Shown piece by piece: positions 49,617 to 61,312 of a DNA stretch of 64,000 bases (position 1 is its first letter; each line of letters begins with the position of its first letter). The stretch comes from Coprinellus micaceus (Eukaryota > Basidiomycota > Agaricomycetes > Agaricales > Psathyrellaceae): assembly GCA_951394405.1 (NCBI GenBank), contig OX596344.1, positions 2,356,001-2,420,000 of the forward strand. Direction: 5' to 3'. The notes below the pieces were generated by a model, which saw only the letters and a program-made list of their open reading frames with translations, was not told the DNA's origin and ran no database searches. The position numbers and the translations under genes are program-made.

Positions 49617-52600
49617 ATGCCTAGTAAATATTCGAGCAAGCGGAGAGCCTTGAATACCACGACCACATTGAATGAAGGAACGACAACCGTGCCGCCAGCG
49701 TCCCACCGCGTTCTAGCAATCCCAGAGTTACTATCTCTAATATTCGGGTTCCTGGCCCACACCGACATCGCGCCAAGCGACGGGGAGGAGGAGAACACAG
49801 AGCTCTCGTCATTCTCGAAACCAGAATGTTCATGTCCGTGCCGACAATGCCTTACGGAAGATGGGGAGAATGCCACAGGGGTTATCAGCCTGCCTTCACC
49901 ATTCGCGATCCCCCGGGTGAAAAAGACGCGTCGAAAGCGCCGTGGGAGGGGTAATACTCGGAGGAAGGATGGTAGAAATGACGAGAGTGACGAGGAGAGG
50001 GCGGATGGGGTTGCATGCCACTGCCAGATACCCACCCACGGGCAGTTATCCAATCTCTTCGCCAAGGCATCCACCATAAGCAAGGTCTCTGGGTCCAACA
50101 AACCATCGTACAACCTCTCCAACGCCCTCGTCTGCAAACTCTGGTCCCCAATCGCCCTCTCTGTCCTCTGGCGCGTCGTCGACCGCCCTGAGCGCCTATT
50201 CGCATTGCTCGACGGGTCCTGGGGCACCAAGCTCAAACCAACCTCCCACGGGGCATCCGAACGCCTCAAGGGACTGAGGGGCCTTCACCGTGCAGAGTGG
50301 GGCGAGGGCCGGATGCCTGTGTGGTGGGAGCCTGGTGTACAGGCGTTCCTCGATCTTAGTGACGAAGAGAGCGAGGAGGGAGAGAGCGAGTTTGAGGGGA
50401 GTGAAGATGAGGCTACTGAGCCCCGCAAGGTCCGGAGGCGAGACTTTGAGTTGTTTGTGAGTCAGTTTTATTAGGCTAGCTTTCATTCCTGACAGTACGG
50501 ACGTCATAGTCCTTCCGCTCTGCACCGACTCCAGCCTCTTGGGCAAGATTCGATCGCTACGCCCGGCTCGTCCGACACCTCGTCTACACCCGCCCATGCC
50601 TCTGTGAATCTGCTCTGAACCAAATCGCCGTCACTCGACCCCGTCTCGTTGTCCTCCCCCGGATGCACACCCTCACCTGGGCGGACAACCCCCTCCAGCA
50701 CGCCGTGCTGTTCATGCACACAGGCGTCACCCGGTTGGAGCTGCGCATCGAGGTCTTTGGGAGGGAGAAGATCGACCCTCACGTGTCTGCGGAGCAGGTA
50801 CTAAATACGTACAACGACCTTGGTATCAACGACTTCAGCTTCAGCGGAGGTGTGGACGGGCAGGAGAATATGGGCGAGTTGTTTGGGTTGGGCAGTTTGA
50901 AGGAAGAAGTGAAGCCAAACCGAACCATCTCGAGAACGCTGGCCACTCAACTCGCAGAAATACCAAGACGGATGCCTAACATTCAGACCCTTTGTGTCAG
51001 CTCGTTCCTCCCCCTCTCCTTATACTTACCCGCACTCCTCTGTACCTTGCTCCGGCCCCCAACGTCCTCCACCTCAGACGACGACACGCCATCGCCATCT
51101 GTGCCTACGCTCCAGAAACTCCGCCGCATTCTCCTTCCACGGTTCTATACGAACGGAGCTGTTCTGGAACACTTATCACAGTTCCCTCAGCTAGAGGTTA
51201 TTGAGTACCAGTTCGACGATGCGTTAGGCTGGGGGCGGCCGAACGATGTAGGCTTGGGGAGGTGTGTGCCGAAGGATTGGAAAATGTATGAACCTGAAGA
51301 GGAGGGGCTGGTTGCAGAGGATGATGGTGAAACTACCCCGCGCAGAGGGTGGTTTGGGTCTCTGGTCGGAGGTGGGAAGGCCGAAGAGGGCGCAGATGCA
51401 GACGTCCAAGCCACCTCCGATTCTGAAGAGGAAGAGTTAGAGATCATACCACAGCCATCCCCAAAATCTGCTCAGGTTTCCCCTGCCTCTACAGGACCTC
51501 GTCTTCGGGTATCTAGCTCCATCTTCGCGAAGCTATGCGACTTGAACCTTACCATCCCCCTCACCGACGCGCGAGACCTTCTCCTCTCCTCGCCCGACGA
51601 CGCCATATCCACCGAGGCATCCGACACTTCCCTTCTCCGCTCGCCAACCCTCCCATCAACCTCACTAACTGACCGGGGTCTCCCTAGCTGGCCTCAAAAC
51701 CTGGTCTGCCTCTACCTCGACACTCCCCCTGGCTTCCTCGCCAGCCCCACGGAGATCAAATCCCTCATTCACGCCATTGCTTTGGCATGTTACGGGTCTT
51801 CAACTAGCGTCAACTGCAAGCCTGCAAGGCTCGAAAGGCTCAGCATCGTATGTTGTACCGACCTTGACTCAGGGTACTATGCGCTCAACGAAGGACCCGA
51901 CGACGACGGTGTGCTGGGGGTTGGAGCCGAGAGGTACCTATCCAAGAAGACGATCGAGCCTTTACTCGAGCTTCTCCCAGGCAGTACTAAACCGAAGTTC
52001 GCGTTGAAGTCGTTCGAGATAATACATCACTACCCGCTATCGCTGACCCAGGGGGATGTGGAGGTCATCGCGGAGAGGTGGGGAGGGTGCGTTGAGAAGT
52101 TGGTTCTGAATTGTGAGCCTGTGGCGGCGTTTGGTATCCCAGATGTTGGGGTGTTGAGTGAAGAGGAAGGGGAAGGGTTGCATACGCAGGCGAACTTGAA
52201 CCGACCAGGGGCCACTTTGACCCTCGCTGCGTTGTTACCTTTCGCGCGGCACTGCACGGAGCTTCGACACCTTGGGTTGTTCGTCGATGCGTCGAGAGGC
52301 GTGCGTGGGTTGATGGAACCTGTATTTAGTCGCAACTCGAACCGGGCCATAACTGAGGACGCTAGGGAGGAAGCTATCTACACGTTCACCTCGAAAATCG
52401 CTCAACGGTATCTCGAGTACCCTCTCTCCCACTCCTCCATACCCAACGCCTTCCCCGTCTTCCAAAAACTCGAACGTCTGAACTTGGGAACTAGCGTCAT
52501 CCCCATCTCACTTGACGATCTGGACGTACAATTCGCAACGCCGAAACAAACTGAGGATGGAGCGAGCAGTGTTGGAGATGCAGATGATGATGAGGGAGAA

Positions 52601-53602
52601 TCTAATGTGGGGCAGGCGGGGTCGACCGTTAGTTTCGACGAGGATGAGGATGATGACGGGCGGGGTGATGCAGATAAAGAAGAATTTGTCAGCGCGTTGC
52701 GGGATGCGGCGAGTGCCCGTGTGGAGGGGAAGGACGGTGTGGGACATTGTGAAAGGGACGGCGAACCTCAGACATCTGAGGACGGGATCTTCCTGGGCTA
52801 CGTCCGTCGGGGTGGGGTTCGCCTCGGGCTGGTCGAAGAAAACCAGCTCGAGTCTGACATTAGGGCTCTGGCATCACCAAAGACTGCTAGCCCTGGGTGG
52901 CTAGCACAGGATTCGAGCAGCCTCATCCCCCTGTTCCTCGCTCAAATACTTCCTTGCTTCCCTTCACAAACCCACGGAGGCTCTTCAAACACCCCATCGG
53001 GTGCATTCACTACCGTCATCGAGGCTGGGACAACACTATCAGCGTGCCCGACATCCCTGATGTCTTCCAGTTGGGCTATCCAGAAGTATTGGACGGTTGG
53101 GGAACCGTTTGAGCTCGAGAAGGAGAACCAACGCAGACGAAGGCGAAGGCGTCAGCGAGCGGCACAAGAGCAGGAGGGAGTTTCACCTGGCGTTGGTGGT
53201 TCGGCTTCATCTCCATCACCCCAGTCCCCTTCAGCGGAGGATATCGGCACCCCGCCCAACGCACCCTCGACCTTGGTCGTGCCCTTCCTTCCACCGTCCC
53301 CCTCATTCTCCCCACCCTCGGGATACCTCCCCCGTCTCCTCTCTTCTGTATTCCGCGCTCGAGTCAAAAAATGGCTCGAGATGAACGAGAGCGTGCTCCC
53401 GACGGCTGTAGCGATGCGGGAAGGCGGGTGGGTGTGGGGCGGGCGTGTTGCGAGTGAGTTGGGGAAGACCCAATCAGAGGTGGACGAACTGCAGGTGAGG
53501 GTTGAGGTGATGGATGGGTTGACGCAGACCAGGGCAAGAATGGGCAGTGGGATGGATGATAAGGGGAAGGATAAGGGCTTGGATGGATGTATCATTTGTT
53601 GA
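49617..53602 (+). CDS. Large F-box-like protein
   Basis: I infer two exons: 49617-50456 and 50510-53602; 3933 nt, 1310 aa. The start MPSKYSSKRRALN was preferred over upstream in-frame ATGs because it resembles the start of related proteins and the upstream part reads as leader. The F-box begins at LAIPELLSLIFGFLAHTD (about 33-50). Its second half resumes near NALVCKLWSPIALSVLWRVV after a long acidic and basic insertion (about 55-160). Exon 2 carries an LRR-like region: LETLxxL-type stretches such as LPRMHTLTWADN, LQKLRRILLPRFY and LERLNLGTSVIPI, separated by acidic disordered inserts. The C-terminus is a basic stretch (RRRRRRRQR) with an end that reads CIIC. Ending in -CIIC (Cys-Ile-Ile-Cys) could allow lipid modification, but that is speculative. 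Probably an SCF substrate adaptor of a common Agaricomycete type. Confidence 0.85.
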
Positions 53603-54095
53603 GTGGTCTCATGGTTGGATGGAGGGTTATGTTGGGCTATTTATGCTGCTATCGATCTCTCATGGCTGGAGGGTATTTATTTGACTGATATTTGTCGCTA
53701 TCCTATGTTGTATTTAACATGAATGCTCCATTGTGTATATACTGCTACTATGTGTTCTGGGCCGGATTTGATAACAAGACAGGCACTGGGTGGCGACTTA
53801 AGGCGTCTAGGGGGCGCTATGGGTGCCACAGTGCTGGAATTGTTCTCCAGAAGGCACAACCATGAGGGCAAGTCCTCATCGTCAGGGGTTTCCTTCAAAA
53901 ATCACGAGTTCCCGGCTGCGTAATCATCTCCTCCGGTATCGGTATCTTTTGCCGCTCCTTCATCGCCAGCATTTTACTTCCCCGTCCTCTAAGCCCTTCC
54001 TTCTGAACCGTCGTTCAATAGATCCCCCTCAGAACCCTCCCTCGATCCATGTTCTGTTTCTCGTCCTTCAGACTCCCCGTCAGAAGGTGCCCTTC
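53603..54095. other. Intergenic 3' flanks
   Basis: About 490 bp between the stop of the large F-box gene and the 3' end of the broken F-box copy. No gene. Confidence 0.5.
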
Positions 54096-56320
54096 CTAGC
54101 TTGACATCCGACTCATTCTCTCTGGACCTTGGACCCAACAGCTCTCCTGCCGTGCCCCCCTCCTCCCTTTCCAGTGGTCCTTCGTTGCCTCCCCCACCAG
54201 ATTTCGCGTTACTGTCCCCCGACCAAAGTCTTCCTCATCTTGTGCACTATTTCCTCCTATTCCCTTTCCAGAATCTCGTCCTTCAAACGCAACCCCTCCT
54301 TCCGGCCCATTGTCTAATCCCTTCTCTTCAGCCTCAACGCTATTGTGGCGTATTCCATCATTTCGACTCTCTCCCTCTGATACGTCTTTTGAGGAACCAC
54401 CTCCTTCAGGCTCGTTCTCGTCGCTGTCTCCTCCCGACTCGTCAATTGAATGACCCCTTTCTGATTCCTGACCCGACCCTTCTGCTCCTGACGTGTTGTC
54501 AGCCCTCTCATCGTCATCTGAAGCACCATGGGCCGAATCGTCATCCGCTGAGGCATCGTCCGAGACCCGACCTGTCTGGACGCCGACCAGGAGCTCTCCT
54601 GACCACCCATCATCGGACGAAGTCTCTCCCTCTTCGGCCTCACCATCGGCTGGGATAATCTCCAGCCCCTCTCCGATCCCTAGCAAGTCATGGGCGACAA
54701 TCGTGCAAAAAGCGGACCTTGCGGGGGCGACTGGAGAACTGACGACAACAACTCGGTTCGTGAACTGGTCATGTAGGATAATTGGTGGAGAGGGGCCCTC
54801 ATAGACAGCGTCTGGCACCGGGCTGGGTAAAGTGCACAATCCTGGCGGTAATGGGAAAGTTGCCGTGCGCTCCTCCGGCCAAGTATACTGGGCATAGTAG
54901 ACTTCTTTGGGTTCGTTCTCGAACCCTTCAGACCGACGGCCCGGTTTAAGTGGAACGCTTGACGAAAGCCCACTAAGCGGCCAAGTTCTGAGGCTCGGAA
55001 CAGAGTTTCCATCTTGACGCCCTCCGGAGAGTGATCGTCGATGCTAGTGGTCAAGCCATAGATCGCCGACGACGAGGTTGGTATTACCATTCGGACAGCC
55101 TTGTCCATGACAAGTGGCTGCTGCTCCCCCATGTGAAGACCATATTCCCAGCGAGCCTTGAAGCTCCAGACAGGAGGAGGCTGAACGGACACCACGGCGG
55201 TCGCTACCTAGTTGGTAAGGGGGAAGTCAAACTCCCAGTTGAAGAGCGATGCCTGGGTTCTATCGTAGTCGACAAGGAGGCGGTTGCCAGGAAGGAGGTG
55301 AATCGACTATCAAGAAGTTGTGAGCGACGTGCGCTAACTCGGAGGACGAAGGGAACAAACCTCCACTAAATCTGGACTGGGAGAGAAGTACCGACAGGAT
55401 AGCATCTCATCCTTGGTCCTTCCGTTTGCACGGGTCCAATCCACAATGACCACCCACTGGGCGTGGAACGCCAGGTTGGGACCGTACAGCGACACATTGA
55501 ATAAGACGTGCTGCGGTCCTCAGTGAAGGACGATAGGCGTTCTCCCACTTGTAGCTCTGGTCCACGTGGCTCGTCCACCACCAGTATCTGCCAGACGTCG
55601 ATGTGCGTGGGTTTACCAGCGAAGTCCCCCTCCCATGACAAGGGTCGTATGAACATTGCGATGTTGAACTGCGTCAGGCAATGACTTTCAAAAGACGCCC
55701 CTAAGGCCTCTGGTGACGTCCAATCGACTGCGAGCTCGACATCGAAGGATCCCGGCCCCGTGCCGTGCTCTGCGGAAGGGAAACCGGGGACGAGGAGTCG
55801 AGGCTCAACAACGGAGGTGGAGGTCCAATCTTCCGATAAATCGAAGTACCGTACAGACCCGTCGCTGTAGGCTGAGATGACCCAACGACCTCCAGGGACG
55901 ATCGCCATCATGTAAAGATGTGGACGATGGCGGTCCAGGCCCTCGCGAGAAACCTCCCGCTGGTACATTTGCAGGGAAGGTGCAGGGAGCCAAGGGGCCT
56001 CCCACCTGCGAAGTGCGATTTCTAACTCCTTTGGAGACGCTTCCTCCAGCGGCTTGGGGAGAAAGAATGGCTTGGGAATAGACACCCCCAAGAAACCCAA
56101 GAAAAGGTGTTTCCAGACTTGCCGTGTCCCGCACACGCACCTCAAGGAACAACACACCTGCGGGTAGATGAGTATGTATGGCCTGGTAATGCGGCGGCAT
56201 ACTGACCATTCTAGCTTGTAGAACTCCTTTCAACGGAAGCTCCATGACGATCAATGTCAGAATCTCAGCAGGTAACGCGGCTAATGTCGCAGGACGGCTC
56301 GGTTCCGTGGTGGGCGCCAT
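54096..56320 (-). pseudogene. Broken acidic F-box gene, copy 2
   Basis: Clear paralogue of the F-box genes at 43.5 kb and 56.8 kb, in the same exon plan: exon 1 56320-56207, exon 2 from 56157. Three lesions break it. First, a frameshift near 55500-55516, in the segment where the paralogues read SSF(T/A)E; downstream the correct frame resumes with VSLYGPNLAF. Second, an in-frame TAG at 55208-55210, after FPLTN, where copy 3 reads PLTDFSQ. Third, another frameshift near 54918-54928, after RAVGLKG, beyond which the correct frame gives EVYYAQYTW, ILHDQFTNRVVV and the acidic tail. The acidic tail frame is still open for about 200 codons to 54096. Introns keep their splice signals, so decay seems recent. 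A sequencing error could explain one lesion, hardly three. Confidence 0.82.
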
Positions 56321-56794
56321 GACCTACGGCTTGAAGAGTACAGATCGCGAGGGAATGACGGTAGCCAAGAGCAAATTTAATCGATATACCTTGTTGAGGC
56401 GATCGACGTTCAGTTCCTTAGTAGGTATTTGGCGGAGGGCGACCAAAACAGGGACCCAGTGAATGAGAAAGAAGTGGCAAGGAGAAGAGATGCCTGAACA
56501 GGTGCATCGAACGCCATCTTCTGATACCTCTCGGGGGTTATGGTTGTCGCACACAGTGGGTCCCATATTAGTAGGCTACTGGGTTGGAAGGAAATTGAAC
56601 AAGCCACAGGATCTCCGGTTGGAGTCTGCAGTTACAGTACTGTGCTTCATCCACCACCTTTCAGTACTTATTGTATTCGGTCCCCCTCAATGGCTTCGCC
56701 GGGGAGATAAAGCGTAGAGAATGGATCCCCGCGCGCGTAGAATACTTGTGCACTATTACTGAATGGGCGCTGGACCCGTCCGTTACAGACAATA
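56321..56794. other. Spacer between F-box copies 2 and 3
   Basis: About 470 bp: promoter of copy 2 and 3' flank of copy 3. Nothing else seen. Confidence 0.5.
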
Positions 56795-59267
56795 TTATGA
56801 GTGCGGGGACACATTTTCAGGGGTCGCTTTCGACGTCCCGGGGTTTCCGTCAATTGCCTGATCTCCCTCGCCACCTTTCGCGTCCTCGACGTTAGGAGGT
56901 GTCCCCGAATCTTGAAGTAAACCATCCCCTCTGGATCCAACGCCTTTCCCAGTTCCTTCTCCGTCTCCCTCCAACGGTTTCTCTAACTCACCCCCATCAG
57001 AGTCGACCGCACGAGTCTGCCCACCCGACGCGTTATCCGAACCCTCATCTTCTACGTTGTTTCTGTCTGAAACTTCTCCAGCGCCTCGCCCTTCAGGCTC
57101 GACATCAGCAACTGGTATTTCGGCCTCTCCGCTGGGGGTTCCTTCGTCAGACGCAACACCCTTCCAGCTGACTTCGCCGTCTGAATAGTCTCCACCCGAA
57201 TCCTCATCTGAGTCTTCACTTTCGGACTCGGTTCCACGAGCATGCCCGGCCGATGCGTGATCGGAGGCCTCGTCATCTGACCAGATACCATCCTCTGAAC
57301 CACCCTCTTCCTCCGGTGCGCCGCCCGGTTCTCGTCCCCCATGGTCGGCTCCGCGACTTTCACCCGGGTTCCCAACCCCTTTCCAACTAATTTCGTCGTC
57401 CGAACCTTCACTCTCCGACGCACGATCTGAGCCCTGGCCTCCCAGCTCGCCGTCTAGACTTTCCTCTCCAGACCCATCACCCTTCCGACTGTGTTCATCG
57501 TCAGAAGCTCCTCCCTGGGACGCTTCTCCTAAACTTTCCCTGGCACCGCCATCTAAACTTCCTGAGGGTTCGCCATTTGTTTCTTCCGCCGTTCCTGTGT
57601 CGATCGCGGCCTCCACTTGCTCCTCCTCGTCTCCTGTTCGATCCGACGGTATAATGGTGTAAAACCGGGGTGCATCCAGATGTAAGAGGGCGACTACGAT
57701 GCGGTTCGTGAACTGATCGTAAAGCACTGGGCTGGGGAAGGAACCACCGGATAGATCGTCGAGAGAACTTTCCGGGATCGTGTAATGCTCTGTGCGGGGG
57801 TTGGAAGTCCCTATGAGGCCACCTTCCCAACAATATTCCGCATAATAGAGGTCTTGCGAGCCGAACCGCATGCCGACCCCTCGGTTGATGTGGAACATAT
57901 GGTTACGCCTTCCGAGGCCACCGAAAAAGTCTTTCAGAAGGGGCCTCACCTGGACACCATCCGGGGAGCGGTCATCCACGCTAATGGTCAACCCATGAAC
58001 CCCACCTGCCGTGAGTATTACCATCCGAACAGTGCCGCCCATGACCAGAGGTTGCTGACTGCCGAGACGGATGGTTGAGTCTGGAGCATCGAACTTCCAC
58101 ACGGACGGTGGGAGGTTTGACTGCCTCACCGCCGTTGACTGTGAAAAGTCTGTAAGGGGGATATCGGTCTTCCAGTTATACAGTCGGACGTAGGTGTCAT
58201 CGTAGTTCACGAGGAGACGGCCACCAGGTAGTAAGTGCAGTGACTGTCGGACGAGTGTCAGCCGGTCTTCCCAGGCAAAAATGTAAGCATAGACGTACTT
58301 GTACGGGGAGCCTCGGGGAAAGGTATCGGCACTGTAACGTTTCGTCTTTGTTTCTCCCGTTTGCCTCCCGCCAGTCAACAATTGCTATCACGCCGACGAC
58401 ATATGCTAAGATCGTCCCATAGAGCGAGGCTTTGTATAATCCAAAGCTGGGATCCTCCGTGAACGATGACAGGTGTTCTCCCGGCTGTAGTTCAAGCCCA
58501 TCTGACCCTTCGGTAACCCGCACTCGCCATACATCAGCGTGCAGAGGCTCTGAGGTATAATCTCCTCCTTCTAATGGGCGGACCAGGATCGCCATGTTGA
58601 ACTGGGTTAGAGAATGTGTCTGGAGAGACGACCCCAGTGCCTCCGCCGATGTACAGTCAATCGCGAGCTCGATGTCCAGGTCTTCCGATTCTGTTACAGT
58701 TGTTGGTGGGGGTAATCCAGGGACCAGCAGGCGTGGCTCAAGAGGTGCACTAGACGTCCAATCTTTCGATAAATCGAAGTACCACACGGACCCATCGCTG
58801 TGTGCCGCAAGTATCCACCGGCCCCCGGGGGTCATTATGAGTGTTTTCCCCTCAAGGTAGAGTTCACCCAGCTGCGCAGTCGCAACGTCACGCTTGAATT
58901 GCTGCAAAGGGCTTGTAGGTCGCCAGGGAGCCACCCATTTGCGCATGGCACGTTCTAGCTCCTCAGACGAATTTTCCTCCAGAGGCTTGGAAAGGAAAAA
59001 GGGCTTGGGAATGAGCGTTCCCAAAGACCTCACAAAAGCGCGCTTCCAAACTTGCTTGGCCCCGCATACGCGTTGCAAGGCCCGGCAAGTCTGTCTAGGT
59101 GATCAGTACTTGGGGAATTTGAGGGTCGTCAAGATAGACCGAACACTTACCGAACGAACTTTTAGAATATCCTGAAGCGGAAGCTCCATGACAAATAATG
59201 TCAGAATCTCCACTGGCAGAGATGTGAAGGTCCTAGGGCCACCTTTTGCCTGTGGCGTACTCTGCAT
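56795..59267 (-). CDS. F-box protein with acidic tail, copy 3
   Basis: I infer three exons: 59267-59151, 59090-58299, 58243-56795; 2358 nt, 785 aa. Introns fall at the same places as in copy 1. The F-box is FTSLPVEILTLFVMELPLQD (about 13-32) joined to TCRALQRVCGAKQVWK. The middle has PGGRWILAAHSDGSVWYFDL, LLPGGRLLVNYDD and VLYDQFTNRIVVA, matching copy 1 block by block. The acidic tail (from about 515) contains a loosely repeated unit with DDEISWKGVG, DGEVSWKGVA and similar, not seen in that form in copy 1. This W-K-G-V repeat is absent from the tail of copy 1. It is intact and lies head-on behind nuclease-like copy 2, as in the other arm of the inverted duplication. Confidence 0.83.
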
Positions 59268-59707
59268 ATAAAGCTGTGAGTGCCCACGATACCCTATACC
59301 CGATAGCCCTACTTACCGTAAGTTCCTTGTGCTTCTTCATGATCTTGTGCTTTTTCGTGACTTTGGGGTCTGATGAGTTCATCGAGATTGATTCCGTGGG
59401 ACCAATGCTCAAATGCAAGGAGAACCCAAGAGGAGAAGCAAAGGCAGCAGGAGAAGTTCACGGAGTTCTTGAAGAACGGAAGTCAACATGGGATCGGCTT
59501 AGGGTTAGGGTCACACACACGCATTGTCAAACAGAGCCAAATCCTTCGATACCAGCATGGAGATGTAAAGAGCATCATAGCACAGTCCGGTATAGATAAA
59601 GTCCATTTTTCAAGGGCATCCCACGAACAGCATTCGAGTCCGATCTGAGTTAGAGGCAGCACTATTCCAAACAAAAAAGGTGAACGAAGAAAACAGGCAT
59701 GGAAGCT
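59268..59707. other. Spacer inside the left-facing cassette
   Basis: About 440 bp between nuclease-like copy 2 and F-box copy 3, both on minus. It contains the telomere-like TTAGGGTTAGGG (59499-59510), about 230 bp upstream of the F-box start. The minus-strand frame 59418-59233 overlaps the F-box start in another frame and is rejected. Confidence 0.5.
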
Positions 59708-61312
59708 TCACAGTGACACAGATCCATCGATTCCGACTCTATCAACCTGAGCGACGGCGTTCCTGTGGTTCACAAGAGCCTTCCATAGGTCGTGAGGCTC
59801 GGCATGGCACTGGAAAATGCATAGGGTCAGTTGCCTAGGAGCCACGCGACTAGTCCGTGTTGCTACTCACCCAGAACATCAAGACCTTCACAACGTACCG
59901 CGTTCGCTCCATGATGCGGTCCAATTCAGCCTCGCTAGGCCAATTTCGCTCCTTGAGGCTCCCTATGAGCTTGGGCACCCGGAAATGTGCATAACTCCAG
60001 CTCTCGCAGGAGTCCTCGTCAGCGCCTTGAAGGCCAATATTGGAAACACCGAAAATCCAGGTGTCACCATTGCTGAGAACCCATCCTATGCTCTTGCGCC
60101 TATGCATGGACATAAATTAGGCATGCCCCAGTGCTTTGAAAATGAACGATGCTCGTACCCGGCCTTGCGCATGCTTTGAGACCAGGGCGAAAGATGTCAA
60201 TTGGTAACACTAGAATTTGAAGAAGACTCAGCAACTTTACCTGATGTACGACTGAGCTAGCACCTGCGGGAGATTGTCCTCGATGTTTTCACCTTCGTCT
60301 TTGCGCTTCGCCTCGATTAGAAGAAGGTTGACTTGAACTGGTAGTGGCCAGGAAAGGTGGGCAGTCGCGACAGCACGGTCGAAGGTGGTTGCATGTTCCA
60401 GCGCAGGATCGACTACGCCAAACTATGAGCCGGAGAGATGAGTACAAGTAGCAGTCAGAGACTCACCCCGAAGCTTAGTAGCAGACGGAAAGCTGGACAT
60501 CATGAAGTCGATAGATCCTGTAACCTCAAGGATCTTCTCGTCCTTCGTGATCCTACCCGGATTGGTAAGAACGGCCTTGGTGAATCCCTCCTCTGGTCGG
60601 TCCCACCTCAGGGCCTTTCCCAGCACCTCAACCGCCTTAGACTCCGTCCTAGCTGATTTCCCACTGGCCGCCAAACTCAGTTCCGGATGGCACAGAACCT
60701 GCTCTGGGGTCTTGATGAAGTCCAGGAGGATCGTCATCATTTCCCTCGCCCAAGCTTCTGACTTCAAGGGGCAGATATCAGCGTTCCGCCCGCACCCCAT
60801 CTTCGCGAAAGACTCACTTTGCGGCAGACGGTCGTGATGGCTAGCCGGATCCGAGCCCTTGTACCGAGTGTCACTACCTTCACCTCCCATTCAGCCCGGA
60901 TTTCATCAAACTGAAGCCTCCTCAGAGTCCGTGCGATATGGCTGAACGGACGCTTCGGTCCAGCCAAGTCAGCCATAGAATCATGCACAAAGCCCGCAAC
61001 AGCTTGAAAGGCCCCTTCATCGATTTGCATAAGGCTATAAGCCTGGAGGTCGAACTTCTCGAGGTGTTTCCACCTGACGTTGCTGAGAGCGACCGCCGTG
61101 TCGCGAGACTAGCAATGATTCAGAGAAATTATAGACGGGGCGACTCCGATCGACAGTTTACTTACGGCTTTTGCCTTGCCAGATCTCTTCTTGGCCTCAA
61201 CGGTGATGACCTGCTTCTTCCTTTGCTTGAATAGATTCTGGCGTATCTTCTCTCGAGCGACCTCTCGGCGGGACCTGCCGCCAGTCTTCACCCGACTGGG
61301 ACCGGGTAGCAT
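59708..61312 (-). CDS. PD-(D/E)XK nuclease-like protein, copy 2
   Basis: Paralogue of the gene at 41.3 kb. I infer seven exons: 61312-61166, 61108-60818, 60761-60467, 60412-60241, 60173-60159 (15 nt), 60099-59871, 59809-59708; 1251 nt, 416 aa. Exon order, phases and the 15-nt microexon (SMRKAG region) are the same as in copy 1. Motifs: TGSIDFM (D231), LLIEAKRK (E278, K280), QVLAQ and SIGWVLSNGDTWIFGV. The N-terminus is strongly basic (RSRREVAREKIRQNLFKQRKK), as in a nuclear protein or nucleic-acid binder. At exon 4 the nearer acceptor breaks frame; the acceptor at gcgtag, 10 nt further on, restores it and aligns with copy 1. Intact. Nuclease activity is inference. Confidence 0.76.

Noticed and set aside
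54096..54839. Separate acidic protein gene on the minus strand
   Set aside because: It is the 3' part of the broken F-box copy 2; the sequence aligns with the same part of copies 1 and 3 and has no promoter or start of its own.
56795..58381. Independent 528-codon gene beginning MLTGGRQTG
   Set aside because: Its first 46 codons read through an intron and exon 2 in the wrong frame; the rest is exon 3 of F-box copy 3.
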